Part shown: piece after piece, positions 16,371-24,438 of the stretch
How the letters are laid out: every line of letters begins with the position of its first letter
Position numbering within the stretch: position 1 is the stretch's first letter
Assembly (NCBI GenBank): GCA_903832735.1
Contig: CAILCO010000045.1
Location: forward strand, 1 to 62,248
Reading direction: 5' to 3'
Length of the DNA: 62,248 nucleotides
Origin: an uncultured Sterolibacterium sp.
GTDB lineage: Bacteria > Pseudomonadota > Gammaproteobacteria > Burkholderiales > Rhodocyclaceae
Notes under the pieces: model-generated
Told to the model about the DNA's origin: nothing
The model's input: the letters and a program-made list of their open reading frames with translations, nothing else
Database searches by the model: none
Made by a program: the position numbers and the translations under genes

Positions 16371-17651
16371 TCAACTGTTGCCAGCTTTATCGACGAAATA
16401 GCAGACGCGTTTGCGCGGACTCAGATAATCGTGGATCGGTGCCGGCAATGCCGCCGGACGCAGGGTGCGTTCGATGGCATCGTCCAGATCGCGCTTGAGG
16501 TTGACCACGGCGGCGTTCTCCTTGGGGATGGTCGGATCGTAGATCATCAGGTTCGGGTTCAGAATGTCGCGCTCGTCTGCCGACATGACGATGCCGACCT
16601 TGCCGCTGGCCAGCTTGACGATGGTGCCCGGCGGATAGATGCCGAGCACCTTGATGAAGGCCGACAGCGCCGCCTTGTCGTACTTCGCCAGCTCGTGCTT
16701 GTACATATACGAGAGGGCTTCGGACGGCGTCCTGGAACGTTTGACGACGCGCTGGTTGCACAGGCAGTCGTAGGCATTGGCGATGGCCACCAGGCGCACC
16801 GCCTGCTCCAACGTATCCGCCTTGATGCCATTGGGGTAGCCGCTGCCGTCGACCATCTCGTGGTGAAACAGGATGATCTGCTTTACCCGGCCGGGCAGCG
16901 CCTCCACCGGCTGCATGAGCTTGATGCCATAGCCGGGATGCATCTGCAGGAGGCTGGTCTCCGCCCGGTTCAACTCCTCGTCCTTGAGCAGTATCTTGCT
17001 CGGCAGCGCGGCCTTGCCGACGTCGTGGAGCACCGCCCCCTGGGCGATGTCGCGCATCACCTCGGCGTTGTCGATGCCGACGGCGCGGGCCAGGATCAGC
17101 GACAGCACGGTGACGTTGAGGCTGTGGAAGTAGGCGTTCTCGTCGGTGACGTTTTCGCCCATCAGATGGATGTAGGTGTTCTGTTCGGAAAGAAAGACCT
17201 CGGCCAGTTCGCCGGCAATCTCGCCCGACAATTGCGCCGCCGACCGCGGGTTGTTGTTGGCCAGGCGCATCACGTTCTGGACGTTGTTAGCCGTCTTCAG
17301 ATATTTTCGTTCAGCGGCGCGGATGCGTTCGCGCTCCTGATTCAGGGATTCAATGCGCGCCTTCTTATCAAGCATCAACGCTTCCAGTTCTGCGGCCTTG
17401 TCGTCGGCCGGCAGTGCAGTATCCGCCGGCGCTAAGGGCTCGAGGTCGGCGGGGCCGACATCGCTCTTGTCGGGCAGATATTCGATGTCGGCAAGGCCCA
17501 TGGCCACCAGGGCGGCGATCTGCTGTTCGTTCCGGATCTTGAAGCTGCTTAGCAGGAAGGGATGACCGAGCCAACTGTCCAGCCGGATATGCAATCCAAT
17601 GCGGACCTGCCCGATTTTGATTCGCTGCCGCCCTTCGCCGCTGCCTGCCAT
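16371..17651 (-). CDS. HD-GYP domain protein with DUF3391 N-terminus (cyclic di-GMP phosphodiesterase candidate)
   Basis: A 426-residue protein from the ATG at 17651, which follows GAGGG; a GTG at 17678 is an alternative. Residues about 8-130 match DUF3391 (IGLHIRLDSWLGHPFLLSSF, then DIEYLPDKSD). The HD-GYP domain follows at about 150-350, with HSLNVTVLSL, VLHDVGKAALPSKIL, QMHPGYG, FHHEMVDGSGYPNGI and IANAYDCLC, so the HD metal ligands and the GYP motif are intact. Such proteins hydrolyse cyclic di-GMP. It is divergent from the hybrid kinase at 17791, and the intervening 139 bases must carry both promoters. Confidence 0.92.
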   Translation of the reverse strand: MAGSGEGRQRIKIGQVRIGLHIRLDSWLGHPFLLSSFKIRNEQQIAALVAMGLADIEYLPDKSDVGPADLEPLAPADTALPADDKAAELEALMLDKKARIESLNQERERIRAAERKYLKTANNVQNVMRLANNNPRSAAQLSGEIAGELAEVFLSEQNTYIHLMGENVTDENAYFHSLNVTVLSLILARAVGIDNAEVMRDIAQGAVLHDVGKAALPSKILLKDEELNRAETSLLQMHPGYGIKLMQPVEALPGRVKQIILFHHEMVDGSGYPNGIKADTLEQAVRLVAIANAYDCLCNQRVVKRSRTPSEALSYMYKHELAKYDKAALSAFIKVLGIYPPGTIVKLASGKVGIVMSADERDILNPNLMIYDPTIPKENAAVVNLKRDLDDAIERTLRPAALPAPIHDYLSPRKRVCYFVDKAGNS

Positions 17652-17790
17652 TACCCGCCCTCGTGCTTTCATCGACACCCGCTCGCGGCGAATCCTAGCA
17701 TGCCTTTGGCGGATCGACGCTGCCGGGATGTCGCCAGGATTTCTCGAAAAGCCGCATCATTGGTAATATCCAGCGCGGACAAGCCACCCT

Positions 17791-20700
17791 ATGACAAAAA
17801 GCGCAAAACCCCTAGCCTGGATACTGATAGCGACCGTTCTGGCGGTGAATGCTTTCGTCTTCGCACTGCTCGCCTACAAGCTGATTGAAGACAAGGACCA
17901 GCAGGAACGCGAAGTCCGCACGGCGGCGGAAAACATGGCCCTGCTGCTCGATCACAACATCAGCGAAGCCGTGAGCAAGATCGATCTCTCCCTGCGCGAA
18001 ATTGCCGATGATCTGGAAAGGACCTTGCGCGATCGCGGGCGCCTGGCCGAGAGCGACGTGAATGCCCTGCTGGCGCGCCGGAATGCCTTGATTTCAGCGC
18101 ACACCGAAATCCGCGTGACCGATGACTCCGGCACGGTCAGGTACGGCCCCAGGCTGACAACAGATAGCCGCTTGAGCATCGCCTATCAGGACTTCTTTGC
18201 CGTCCACCGGCAACGCAGCGATAGCGGCCTGATCGTCTCCGGGCTGATCCAGGGGCGGACCTTGAAGAACTGGCTGATCTCCTTTTCGCGCCGCTACAAT
18301 TATCCCGACGGCCGCTTCGCCGGCGTAATATCGCTCGCCGCTCCGCCGCCCTACTTTGCCCGGTTTCTTTCCGGACTCGACGTCGGGCCGCACGGCGTCG
18401 CGGTCTTGCGCGATTCCGCGATGGCCGTGATCGCGCGCTATCCACCTGTCGCGGCACTGAGCCAGCAACCGGGCAGCAAGATCTTTTCCAAGGAAGTTGC
18501 CGACATTGTCGCCTCGGGCGCCGTCGCCGGCACTTATCACACCCTGCGGACGGCGGACGGCACCGAACGCATCAACGCCTATCGCCGCCTCTCTTCCCTT
18601 CCCATACACCTGATCGCCGGCATGGCCGCCGAAGATTATCTGGCGCCCTGGCGCGATGCGCTGAAAAAGGGCATCGTCATCGCGGCGCTCTTCCTGCTGT
18701 TCACGACGGCCCTGGCCGGGCTGCTCTGGCGCTCGTTCAGGTCAGCCGATAAAGCCAGCGCGCGCAGCCTGCTGCTGCTGCAAAATGCCAGCGACGGCAT
18801 CCACATCATGGACCGCCACGGCGTCGTCTTCGAAGCCAGCGATTCCTTCTGCCGCATGCTCGGCTACAGCCGGACCGAGGTGATCGGCATGGGCATTCCG
18901 CAATGGGATGCCAGGATCAAGAGCGATGAACTGGAGCAGACGCTCAGGCGACGCTTCGATCGGCGCGCGATCGCGACCTTCGAAACCGTCTACCGGCGCA
19001 AGGACGGCAGCCTGTTCGACGTCGAAATCACCAACTATCCGATCCAGCTGGAAGGCCAGCCGGTGATCTATGGCTCGGCCCGCGACATCACCGAGCGCAA
19101 GCGCAGCGAGGCCTGGCTGCGCCGGCTCTCGCAGACGGTGGAGCAGAGCCCTGAGGCCATCGTCATCACCGACCTCGGTGCCCGCATCGAATACGTGAAC
19201 GCCGCCTTAATCCAGACCACGGGCTACAGCCGCGACGAGTTGATCGGCGAGAATCCGCGAATACTCCAATCGGGCAGGACGCCGCCTGCGACCTACGAGG
19301 CGATGTGGCAGGGGCTACTCCAGGGCCAGTCGTGGAAAGGGCTGTTTTTCAACAAGCGCAAGGATGGCACCGAGTACATCGAGTTCGCCATCATCACGCC
19401 GCTACGCCGCCCGGACGGGACCATCACCCACTACGTCGCGGTCAAGGAAGACGTCACGGAAAAAAAACGCCAGGCCGAGGAACTGGATCAGTACCGCGAC
19501 CATCTCGAGGAACTGGTCGCCAACCGCACCAGAGAACTCTCCGAGGCCCGCGAACTGGCGGAAGCCGCCAGCCAGGCCAAGACCAGCTTCCTCACCAACA
19601 TGAGCCACGAGATCCGCACGCCCTTGAATGCCGTGCTCGGCCTGGCCCGGATCGGCATGCGCGACGGCGCCGGCAGCATTGCCGGCGAGAACTTCGGCCG
19701 CATCTGCCGCGCCGGCGAGCACCTGCTCCACGTCATCAACGACATCCTCGACATTTCCAAGATCGAGGCCGGCAAACTCATGATAGAGAACCGGCCCTTC
19801 GAGTTGCGGGTCGCCATTGCCGGCGTATTGAGTTTCTTTGCCGAACCGGCAAAAGCCAAGGGCCTAACCCTGACCGTCTCTCTGGCGCCCGACCTGCCGC
19901 ACTGGGTACATGGCGACGGCCTGCGCCTGGCCCAGATCCTGACCAACCTGCTGGCCAATGCGCTGAAGTTCACCGCGGCTGGCGAAGTCAAACTGGCGGT
20001 GGCGCGTGACGGCGAGGGCATCAGCTTCGCAGTCATCGATAGCGGCATCGGCATCAGCGAGGAACAGTTGGCCAGGCTGTTCCAGCCCTTCGAGCAGGCC
20101 GATGGTTCGATCACGCGCAACTTTGGCGGCACCGGGCTGGGACTGGCGATCAGCCGGAACCTGGCGCGCCTGATGGACGGCGACATCGAGGTGACGAGCC
20201 GGATCGATGCCGGCAGCAGCTTCATCCTGCGTCTTAAGCTGCCGGGAGTGGCGGCTCCTCGGCAGGAGCTTGCGGCTCCCGCCGCCGCGGCGCGCAGCTT
20301 GTCCGGCATGACCCTGCTGGCGGCCGACGACATCGAAATGAACCGGCTGGTGCTGGAGGATCTGCTGGCCCATGAAGGTGCGCGCGTGGTGCTCGTCGAG
20401 AATGGACAACAGGCGATCGACCGCGTGGCAGAGCTCGGCGCGGCAGCCTTCGACCTGGTCCTGATGGACCTGCAGATGCCGGTGCTGGACGGCTTTGCCG
20501 CGACCCGCGGAATACTCGCGCTGGCCCCGGAACTGCCAGTGCTGGGCCTCACCGCCCATGCCCTGGCGGATGAAAGGGAAAGCTGTCTTGCAGCCGGCAT
20601 GGCCGACGTCGTGACCAAGCCGATCGACCTGGCTGTGCTCCTGGCGACAATACTGCGCCTGGTGCCCGGTGACTGCGACCCGGCCCGGCCCGGCGCAGCG

Positions 20701-21096
20701 ATGCCTGAGGAGACTCCGCGCGCGGCAACAGCGACTGCAGGTTCACGCGCCGGCCTGGTCGACTGGCCGGCGCTGTTTGTCCGCTTCAAAGGCCGCGGCG
20801 AATTCATCCGAAAACTCGCCGCATCGGTACGCCAGCAGCACGGCGATACGCCGGCCAGGCTGCGCACGGCGGCGCGGGCCGGGGACAGCGAAGCCCTGGC
20901 CTTCATGGTGCACAGCATCAAAGGCATGAGCGGCAGCCTGGAAGCCCATGACCTGAACCAACTGTCCAAGGAACTGGAGGCCGCCGCGCGCGCCGGGGAG
21001 GAGATCACCCCGTTGGCGATCGATACCTTCGCCGACTTGCTCGAGGCCGTCCTGGCGGAACTGGACGATCCAGAAACGAGCGGAGGGAAAAACTGA
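17791..21096 (+). CDS. Membrane hybrid histidine kinase: PDC sensor, PAS repeats, HisKA, HATPase, REC, Hpt
   Basis: An 1101-residue kinase. Membrane helices at about 8-30 and 287-312 enclose a periplasmic PDC (double Cache-like) sensor. Two PAS domains follow at about 325-440 and 445-570, each ending in an ITERKR or VTEKKR linker. A coiled coil leads to the HisKA domain with His606 ([10 protein letters not shown]), then HATPase motifs DSGIGIS, FGGTGLGLAI. A receiver domain has Asp893 (LVLMDLQMP), and the C-terminal Hpt has His1041 (HSIKGMSGSL). All phosphotransfer residues are present, so a full four-step relay is possible. The stop overlaps the start of the next regulator by one base, indicating coupled translation. 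The ligand is unknown. Confidence 0.93.
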   Translation: MTKSAKPLAWILIATVLAVNAFVFALLAYKLIEDKDQQEREVRTAAENMALLLDHNISEAVSKIDLSLREIADDLERTLRDRGRLAESDVNALLARRNALISAHTEIRVTDDSGTVRYGPRLTTDSRLSIAYQDFFAVHRQRSDSGLIVSGLIQGRTLKNWLISFSRRYNYPDGRFAGVISLAAPPPYFARFLSGLDVGPHGVAVLRDSAMAVIARYPPVAALSQQPGSKIFSKEVADIVASGAVAGTYHTLRTADGTERINAYRRLSSLPIHLIAGMAAEDYLAPWRDALKKGIVIAALFLLFTTALAGLLWRSFRSADKASARSLLLLQNASDGIHIMDRHGVVFEASDSFCRMLGYSRTEVIGMGIPQWDARIKSDELEQTLRRRFDRRAIATFETVYRRKDGSLFDVEITNYPIQLEGQPVIYGSARDITERKRSEAWLRRLSQTVEQSPEAIVITDLGARIEYVNAALIQTTGYSRDELIGENPRILQSGRTPPATYEAMWQGLLQGQSWKGLFFNKRKDGTEYIEFAIITPLRRPDGTITHYVAVKEDVTEKKRQAEELDQYRDHLEELVANRTRELSEARELAEAASQAKTSFLTNMSHEIRTPLNAVLGLARIGMRDGAGSIAGENFGRICRAGEHLLHVINDILDISKIEAGKLMIENRPFELRVAIAGVLSFFAEPAKAKGLTLTVSLAPDLPHWVHGDGLRLAQILTNLLANALKFTAAGEVKLAVARDGEGISFAVIDSGIGISEEQLARLFQPFEQADGSITRNFGGTGLGLAISRNLARLMDGDIEVTSRIDAGSSFILRLKLPGVAAPRQELAAPAAAARSLSGMTLLAADDIEMNRLVLEDLLAHEGARVVLVENGQQAIDRVAELGAAAFDLVLMDLQMPVLDGFAATRGILALAPELPVLGLTAHALADERESCLAAGMADVVTKPIDLAVLLATILRLVPGDCDPARPGAAMPEETPRAATATAGSRAGLVDWPALFVRFKGRGEFIRKLAASVRQQHGDTPARLRTAARAGDSEALAFMVHSIKGMSGSLEAHDLNQLSKELEAAARAGEEITPLAIDTFADLLEAVLAELDDPETSGGKN

Positions 21097-21995
21097 TGGC
21101 CCAGCTCCTGGTCGTGGACGACGAGTTGTTCAACCTGATGATGATCGAGGAACTTCTCGCCGGCAGCCATAGCCTCGTGACGGCCAGGGATGGACTGGAA
21201 GCCTGGCGGCGGCTCGACAGTTCGCCTGCGCAATTCGACGCGGTGATCCTCGATCGGCGCATGCCGGGCATGGACGGCATGGAAACCCTGCGCCGGATCA
21301 GGCAGGATGCGCGCTTTCAGCTGACCCCGGTGATCATGCAGACAGCGGCCTGTACACCCGGCGAGGTGGCCGAAGGCCTGGCCGCCGGCGCCTGGTATTA
21401 CCTGGCCAAGCCCTATGACGGCGTGGCGCTGGTCAACATCGTCAAATCCGCGCTGGCTGACCGCACTATCCACCTGGAATTGGATCGCCTGGACACCGAC
21501 ATCAAGGGCGTGCTGGCGATGACCTGCGCGGCGCGTTACCGCTTCCGCACGCCGCTCGAAGCGCGCCGGCTGGCCGCCATGCTCGGCCGTCTCTGCCCCG
21601 ACCATGGCGGCGTCACCCTGGGACTCGCGGAATTGATGCTCAATGCGGTCGAGCATGGCAACCTGGGCATCAGTTACGCGGAAAAGGGCGCGCTGATCGC
21701 ATCGGATACCTGGCTGGAAGAAGTCGAGCGCCGCCTGGCCGCCCCGGAATATCGTGACTGCCAGGCCGAACTGGAGTTTGTCCGCGAGAACGACGAATTG
21801 CGCTTTACCATACGCGACCAGGGCGCCGGCTTCGAGTGGCGGAATTATCTGGAGATGGACCCCGCCCGCGCCTTCGATGCCCACGGCCGCGGCATCGCGC
21901 TGGCGCGCCAACAGGCCTTCGCTGCGCTGGACTACCAGGGTAGCGGCAACGTCGTGACGACGACGATACGATTGAAGCAGGAAAGTCAGCCATGA
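21096..21995 (+). CDS. Response regulator with REC plus RsbW-like HATPase output domain
   Basis: A 299-residue protein. The receiver domain (1-120) has Asp9/Asp10, phosphoacceptor Asp53 (LDRRMPG) and Lys in AKPYD. Residues about 150-295 form a HATPase_c domain of the serine-kinase/anti-sigma type: LGLAELMLNAVEHGNLGI (N box), TIRDQGAGFEW (G1) and HGRGIALARQQ (G2). Such fusions usually control a sigma factor through an anti-anti-sigma protein, but none is encoded nearby. It overlaps the hybrid kinase by one base, so the kinase is its likely phosphodonor. Confidence 0.88.
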   Translation: MAQLLVVDDELFNLMMIEELLAGSHSLVTARDGLEAWRRLDSSPAQFDAVILDRRMPGMDGMETLRRIRQDARFQLTPVIMQTAACTPGEVAEGLAAGAWYYLAKPYDGVALVNIVKSALADRTIHLELDRLDTDIKGVLAMTCAARYRFRTPLEARRLAAMLGRLCPDHGGVTLGLAELMLNAVEHGNLGISYAEKGALIASDTWLEEVERRLAAPEYRDCQAELEFVRENDELRFTIRDQGAGFEWRNYLEMDPARAFDAHGRGIALARQQAFAALDYQGSGNVVTTTIRLKQESQP

Positions 21996-22002
21996 AGCAG
22001 AG

Positions 22003-22072
22003 CTGTTGTCGTCCTCGCGCATACGGGGACAGAGAAAAACACGGGATTCACGCCTCCTCGGGAATGACAGGT
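22003..22072. repeat. Small intergenic repeat of the SFPRRRESR-coding type
   Basis: On the minus strand this stretch reads SFPRRRESRVFL followed by CPRMREDD, a peptide encoded by a very common intergenic repeat of proteobacteria. It contains ATTCCCG and GGGAAT-like half sites. It is not a gene. It separates the two response-regulator genes. Confidence 0.6.
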
Positions 22073-22104
22073 TGGCGCTGGAAGGACTTGAGGAGTAGCG
22101 GGCA

Positions 22105-23217
22105 ATGAGGATTTTTGTCGTCGACGATGACCCGTCGGCCAGGATGATCGCCAGGTTCCAGATCGAACCGCTGGCGCTCGAGGTGCGCGAGTTTGCCGAT
22201 GGCGCATCCTGCCTTGCCGCGCTGAATGCCGCGCCCGACATCGTGATTCTCGACGTCGAGATGCCCGGCATCGACGGCATCTCGGTCTGTCGCGCGATAC
22301 GGGCCGAACTCGGGGCCGAAGCCGGTTCCGCGGCCCAGATCATCTTCACCTCGGCCCACGACGACCTGGAGACGCGCCTGAAGGCCTACGACGCAGGCGG
22401 CAACGACTATATCGTCAAGCCCTACGACGAGGAGGAACTGGCGCGCAAGGTCGGCGTCGCCAGCCGCGCCGTGCAAGGCGCCCGTGCCGCCAACGGGCAG
22501 GCGCAGTTCGCCCAGCAGGCGGCGTTCACGGCGATGTCCTCGATGGCCGAAATGGGCGTGACCCAGGACTTCTTCCGCGCTTCCTTCAACTGCCGGACGG
22601 CGCAGGAACTGAGCCAGGCGATCTGCGCCGCATTGGGCCGCTATGGCCTGGAAGGACTGATCGAACTCAGGGATGAAGAGCAGCAGCACGACTACTCGAA
22701 ACACGGAGCCTGCTCGGAACTGGAAACTTCCCTGCTCAGACACGCCAGCGGCCTGGAACGGATTTTCCAGTTTCGCGACCGCCTGGCGATCAACTACCCG
22801 CATCTCAGCCTGCTCATCTCCAAGCTGCCGCTGGACGACCCCGAGCACATGGGACGCCTGCGCGATCATCTGGCGGTATTGGCGGAGGGAGCGGAAGCGC
22901 GCTTCGTCGCCATGAGCCATGAATCCCGGCGACTCGTTCAGGCCGAGAAAATCATGGCGGCCAGCGAAGATCTCCGCGCCACGCTGGCAGAGATAGCTTG
23001 GCATCAGGAGGCGCACCGCGCCGAGGTGCTGTGCATCGCCAACGACCAGATGGAGTTGCTGACGCACGCTTTCGTAGACCTCGGACTCACCGCCAGACAG
23101 GAAGAGTCCCTGGTGGCGCTCTCGCAGCGCGGCATCGACCGCATCGCCCAACTGCAGGATTACAGCATCGCCCTGAGCCAACGCCTGCAGTCCGTCTGCG
23201 ACAGATTGAAGGGCTAG
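22105..23217 (+). CDS. Response regulator with REC and an uncharacterised helical C-terminal domain
   Basis: A 370-residue protein. The receiver (1-125) has Asp7-Asp9 (VVDDDPS), phosphoacceptor Asp50 (ILDVEMPGIDG) and Lys in VKPYDE. The remaining roughly 245 residues are predicted mostly helical. They include NCRTAQELSQAICAALGRYGLEGLIELRDE, which resembles a small sensory module, and no DNA-binding or GGDEF motif. It follows the kinase and REC-HATPase genes in the same direction and probably belongs to the same relay. The output mechanism is unknown. Confidence 0.82.
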   Translation: MRIFVVDDDPSARMIARFQIEPLALEVREFADGASCLAALNAAPDIVILDVEMPGIDGISVCRAIRAELGAEAGSAAQIIFTSAHDDLETRLKAYDAGGNDYIVKPYDEEELARKVGVASRAVQGARAANGQAQFAQQAAFTAMSSMAEMGVTQDFFRASFNCRTAQELSQAICAALGRYGLEGLIELRDEEQQHDYSKHGACSELETSLLRHASGLERIFQFRDRLAINYPHLSLLISKLPLDDPEHMGRLRDHLAVLAEGAEARFVAMSHESRRLVQAEKIMAASEDLRATLAEIAWHQEAHRAEVLCIANDQMELLTHAFVDLGLTARQEESLVALSQRGIDRIAQLQDYSIALSQRLQSVCDRLKG

Positions 23218-23219
23218 CG

Positions 23220-23420
23220 CCATGGCTGCGATGAACCGCCTCGTATGATGAAATGGCTGGGGTCGTAATGCCTCAAGCTGGCAAAAGGCCAACTCGGGCC
23301 CGCCCCTCCCATCCTCCCCTCGCGGGGAGGCTACTAACCGGCTCGCTACGACCTTCGGTCGTCCCTGTGGGACGCTCGAACCTGACACAGTGCGCTTGGC
23401 AACGTATTTCACGCTAAGCT
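23220..23420 (-). repeat. Long dispersed repeat, copy 2 (about 201 bp), inverted relative to copy 1
   Basis: The reverse complement aligns with 15334-15509 over its whole length, with scattered substitutions. It has about 25 extra bases that form two small hairpins, ACGACC-TTC-GGTCGT at 23348-23362 and GTCCC-TGT-GGGAC at 23361-23373. It begins 2 bases after the response-regulator stop and ends 13 bases before the TauE/SafE start. Confidence 0.88.
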
Positions 23421-23433
23421 CTGTCGTCACCAA

Positions 23434-24186
23434 GTGCACGCCACGTCTGCCGATCTGCTGCTGCTTGTCGTGGGCGCCGTCGTTGCCGGGTTCGTCCAGG
23501 GCCTGTCGGGCTTTGCCTTCAGCATGGTGGCGATGTCGTTCTGGGTATGGGGACTCGATCCGCGCCTGGCTTCGGTGATGGCCGTATTCGGCTCCTTGAC
23601 CGGACAACTGGTCGCGGCCGTTGCCGTCAGGCGCGAGTTGCCGCTGCACTCGCTGGCACCCTACCTGGCCGGCGGCCTGATGGGTATCCCGCTAGGTGTC
23701 TGGGTCCTGCCCTGGCTCAATCCCGATGCCTTCAAACTGGCGCTCAGCCTGGTCCTGCTCGTTTGGTGTCCGCTGATGCTGTGCTCGCGCCACCTGCCCC
23801 GGGTGACCCTGGGCGGGGGCTTGGCCGACGCCCTGGCCGGCGCGGCGGGCGGTTTCATGGGCGGCATCGGCGGCCTCAGCGGGGTCATCCCGACGCTGTG
23901 GTGCACCCTGCGCGGCGTCGAGAAGGAACAGCAGCGGGCAATCATCCAGAACTTCAACCTGGCCACCCTGTCGGTCACGATGCTGGCCTACATCGCCACC
24001 GGCGTGGTGACCCGGGAGATGGTTCCGCTCCTCCCCGTGGTCGCCGCGGCCCTGCTGATTCCCTCCCTCCTGGGCGCCCGGGTCTATGTCGGCCTGAGCC
24101 AGGAAGCGTTCCGCAAACTGGTGCTCTCACTGCTCAGTCTTTCCGGTCTGGCGATGCTCGCAGCCTCATTGTCCAAGCTGTTTTGA
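23434..24186 (+). CDS. TauE/SafE family sulfite/organic anion exporter
   Basis: A 250-residue membrane protein with about seven to eight helices. Family signatures are GFVQGLSGFAFSMVAMSFW in the first half and GGFMGGIGGLSGVIPTLWCTLRG, the typical internal duplication of TauE/SafE. It probably exports sulfite, sulfoacetate or another small anion. The start is a GTG with no clear Shine-Dalgarno sequence. The long repeat ends only 13 bases upstream, so the native promoter and leader may be missing or supplied by the repeat. Confidence 0.83.
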   Translation: MHATSADLLLLVVGAVVAGFVQGLSGFAFSMVAMSFWVWGLDPRLASVMAVFGSLTGQLVAAVAVRRELPLHSLAPYLAGGLMGIPLGVWVLPWLNPDAFKLALSLVLLVWCPLMLCSRHLPRVTLGGGLADALAGAAGGFMGGIGGLSGVIPTLWCTLRGVEKEQQRAIIQNFNLATLSVTMLAYIATGVVTREMVPLLPVVAAALLIPSLLGARVYVGLSQEAFRKLVLSLLSLSGLAMLAASLSKLF

Positions 24187-24374
24187 TCTTGCCCGGCCGA
24201 TCCGCCGCGCGTTGTCGAGCGGCGACCGATAGTCCATATCATGAAACAATATTGCCGGCAAGCTTGACCACCAGTATTGTTTGTTACCCGATAGATTGCT
24301 AAAGTGCGCCTCACTTAAAGAGAAACAATAACAATCCGGCGAAACTTTGGCGAACATGTCTGTCGCATAGAGCG

Positions 24375-24389
24375 GTCCATAATATGGAC
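24375..24389. promoter_or_regulatory. Perfect 15-bp palindrome upstream of the DASS transporter (candidate operator)
   Basis: GTCCATA-A-TATGGAC is a perfect palindrome 49 bases before the start codon. A partial match (GTCCATATCATG) lies further upstream at 24232-24243. The form resembles operators of IclR-type regulators, but no regulator gene is adjacent, so the protein that binds is unknown. Confidence 0.5.
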
Positions 24390-24438
24390 TATCGACCAGG
24401 GTGTTGCGGTAATACCAGATGCGTTCGAGGAGATACAC

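Noticed and set aside
19488-22349. Very long minus-strand open frame (953 codons) over the hybrid kinase region
   Set aside because: It lies antisense to three genes with clear kinase and receiver motifs, is Ser/Arg/Ala-rich and has no domain; it is a shadow of high-GC coding.
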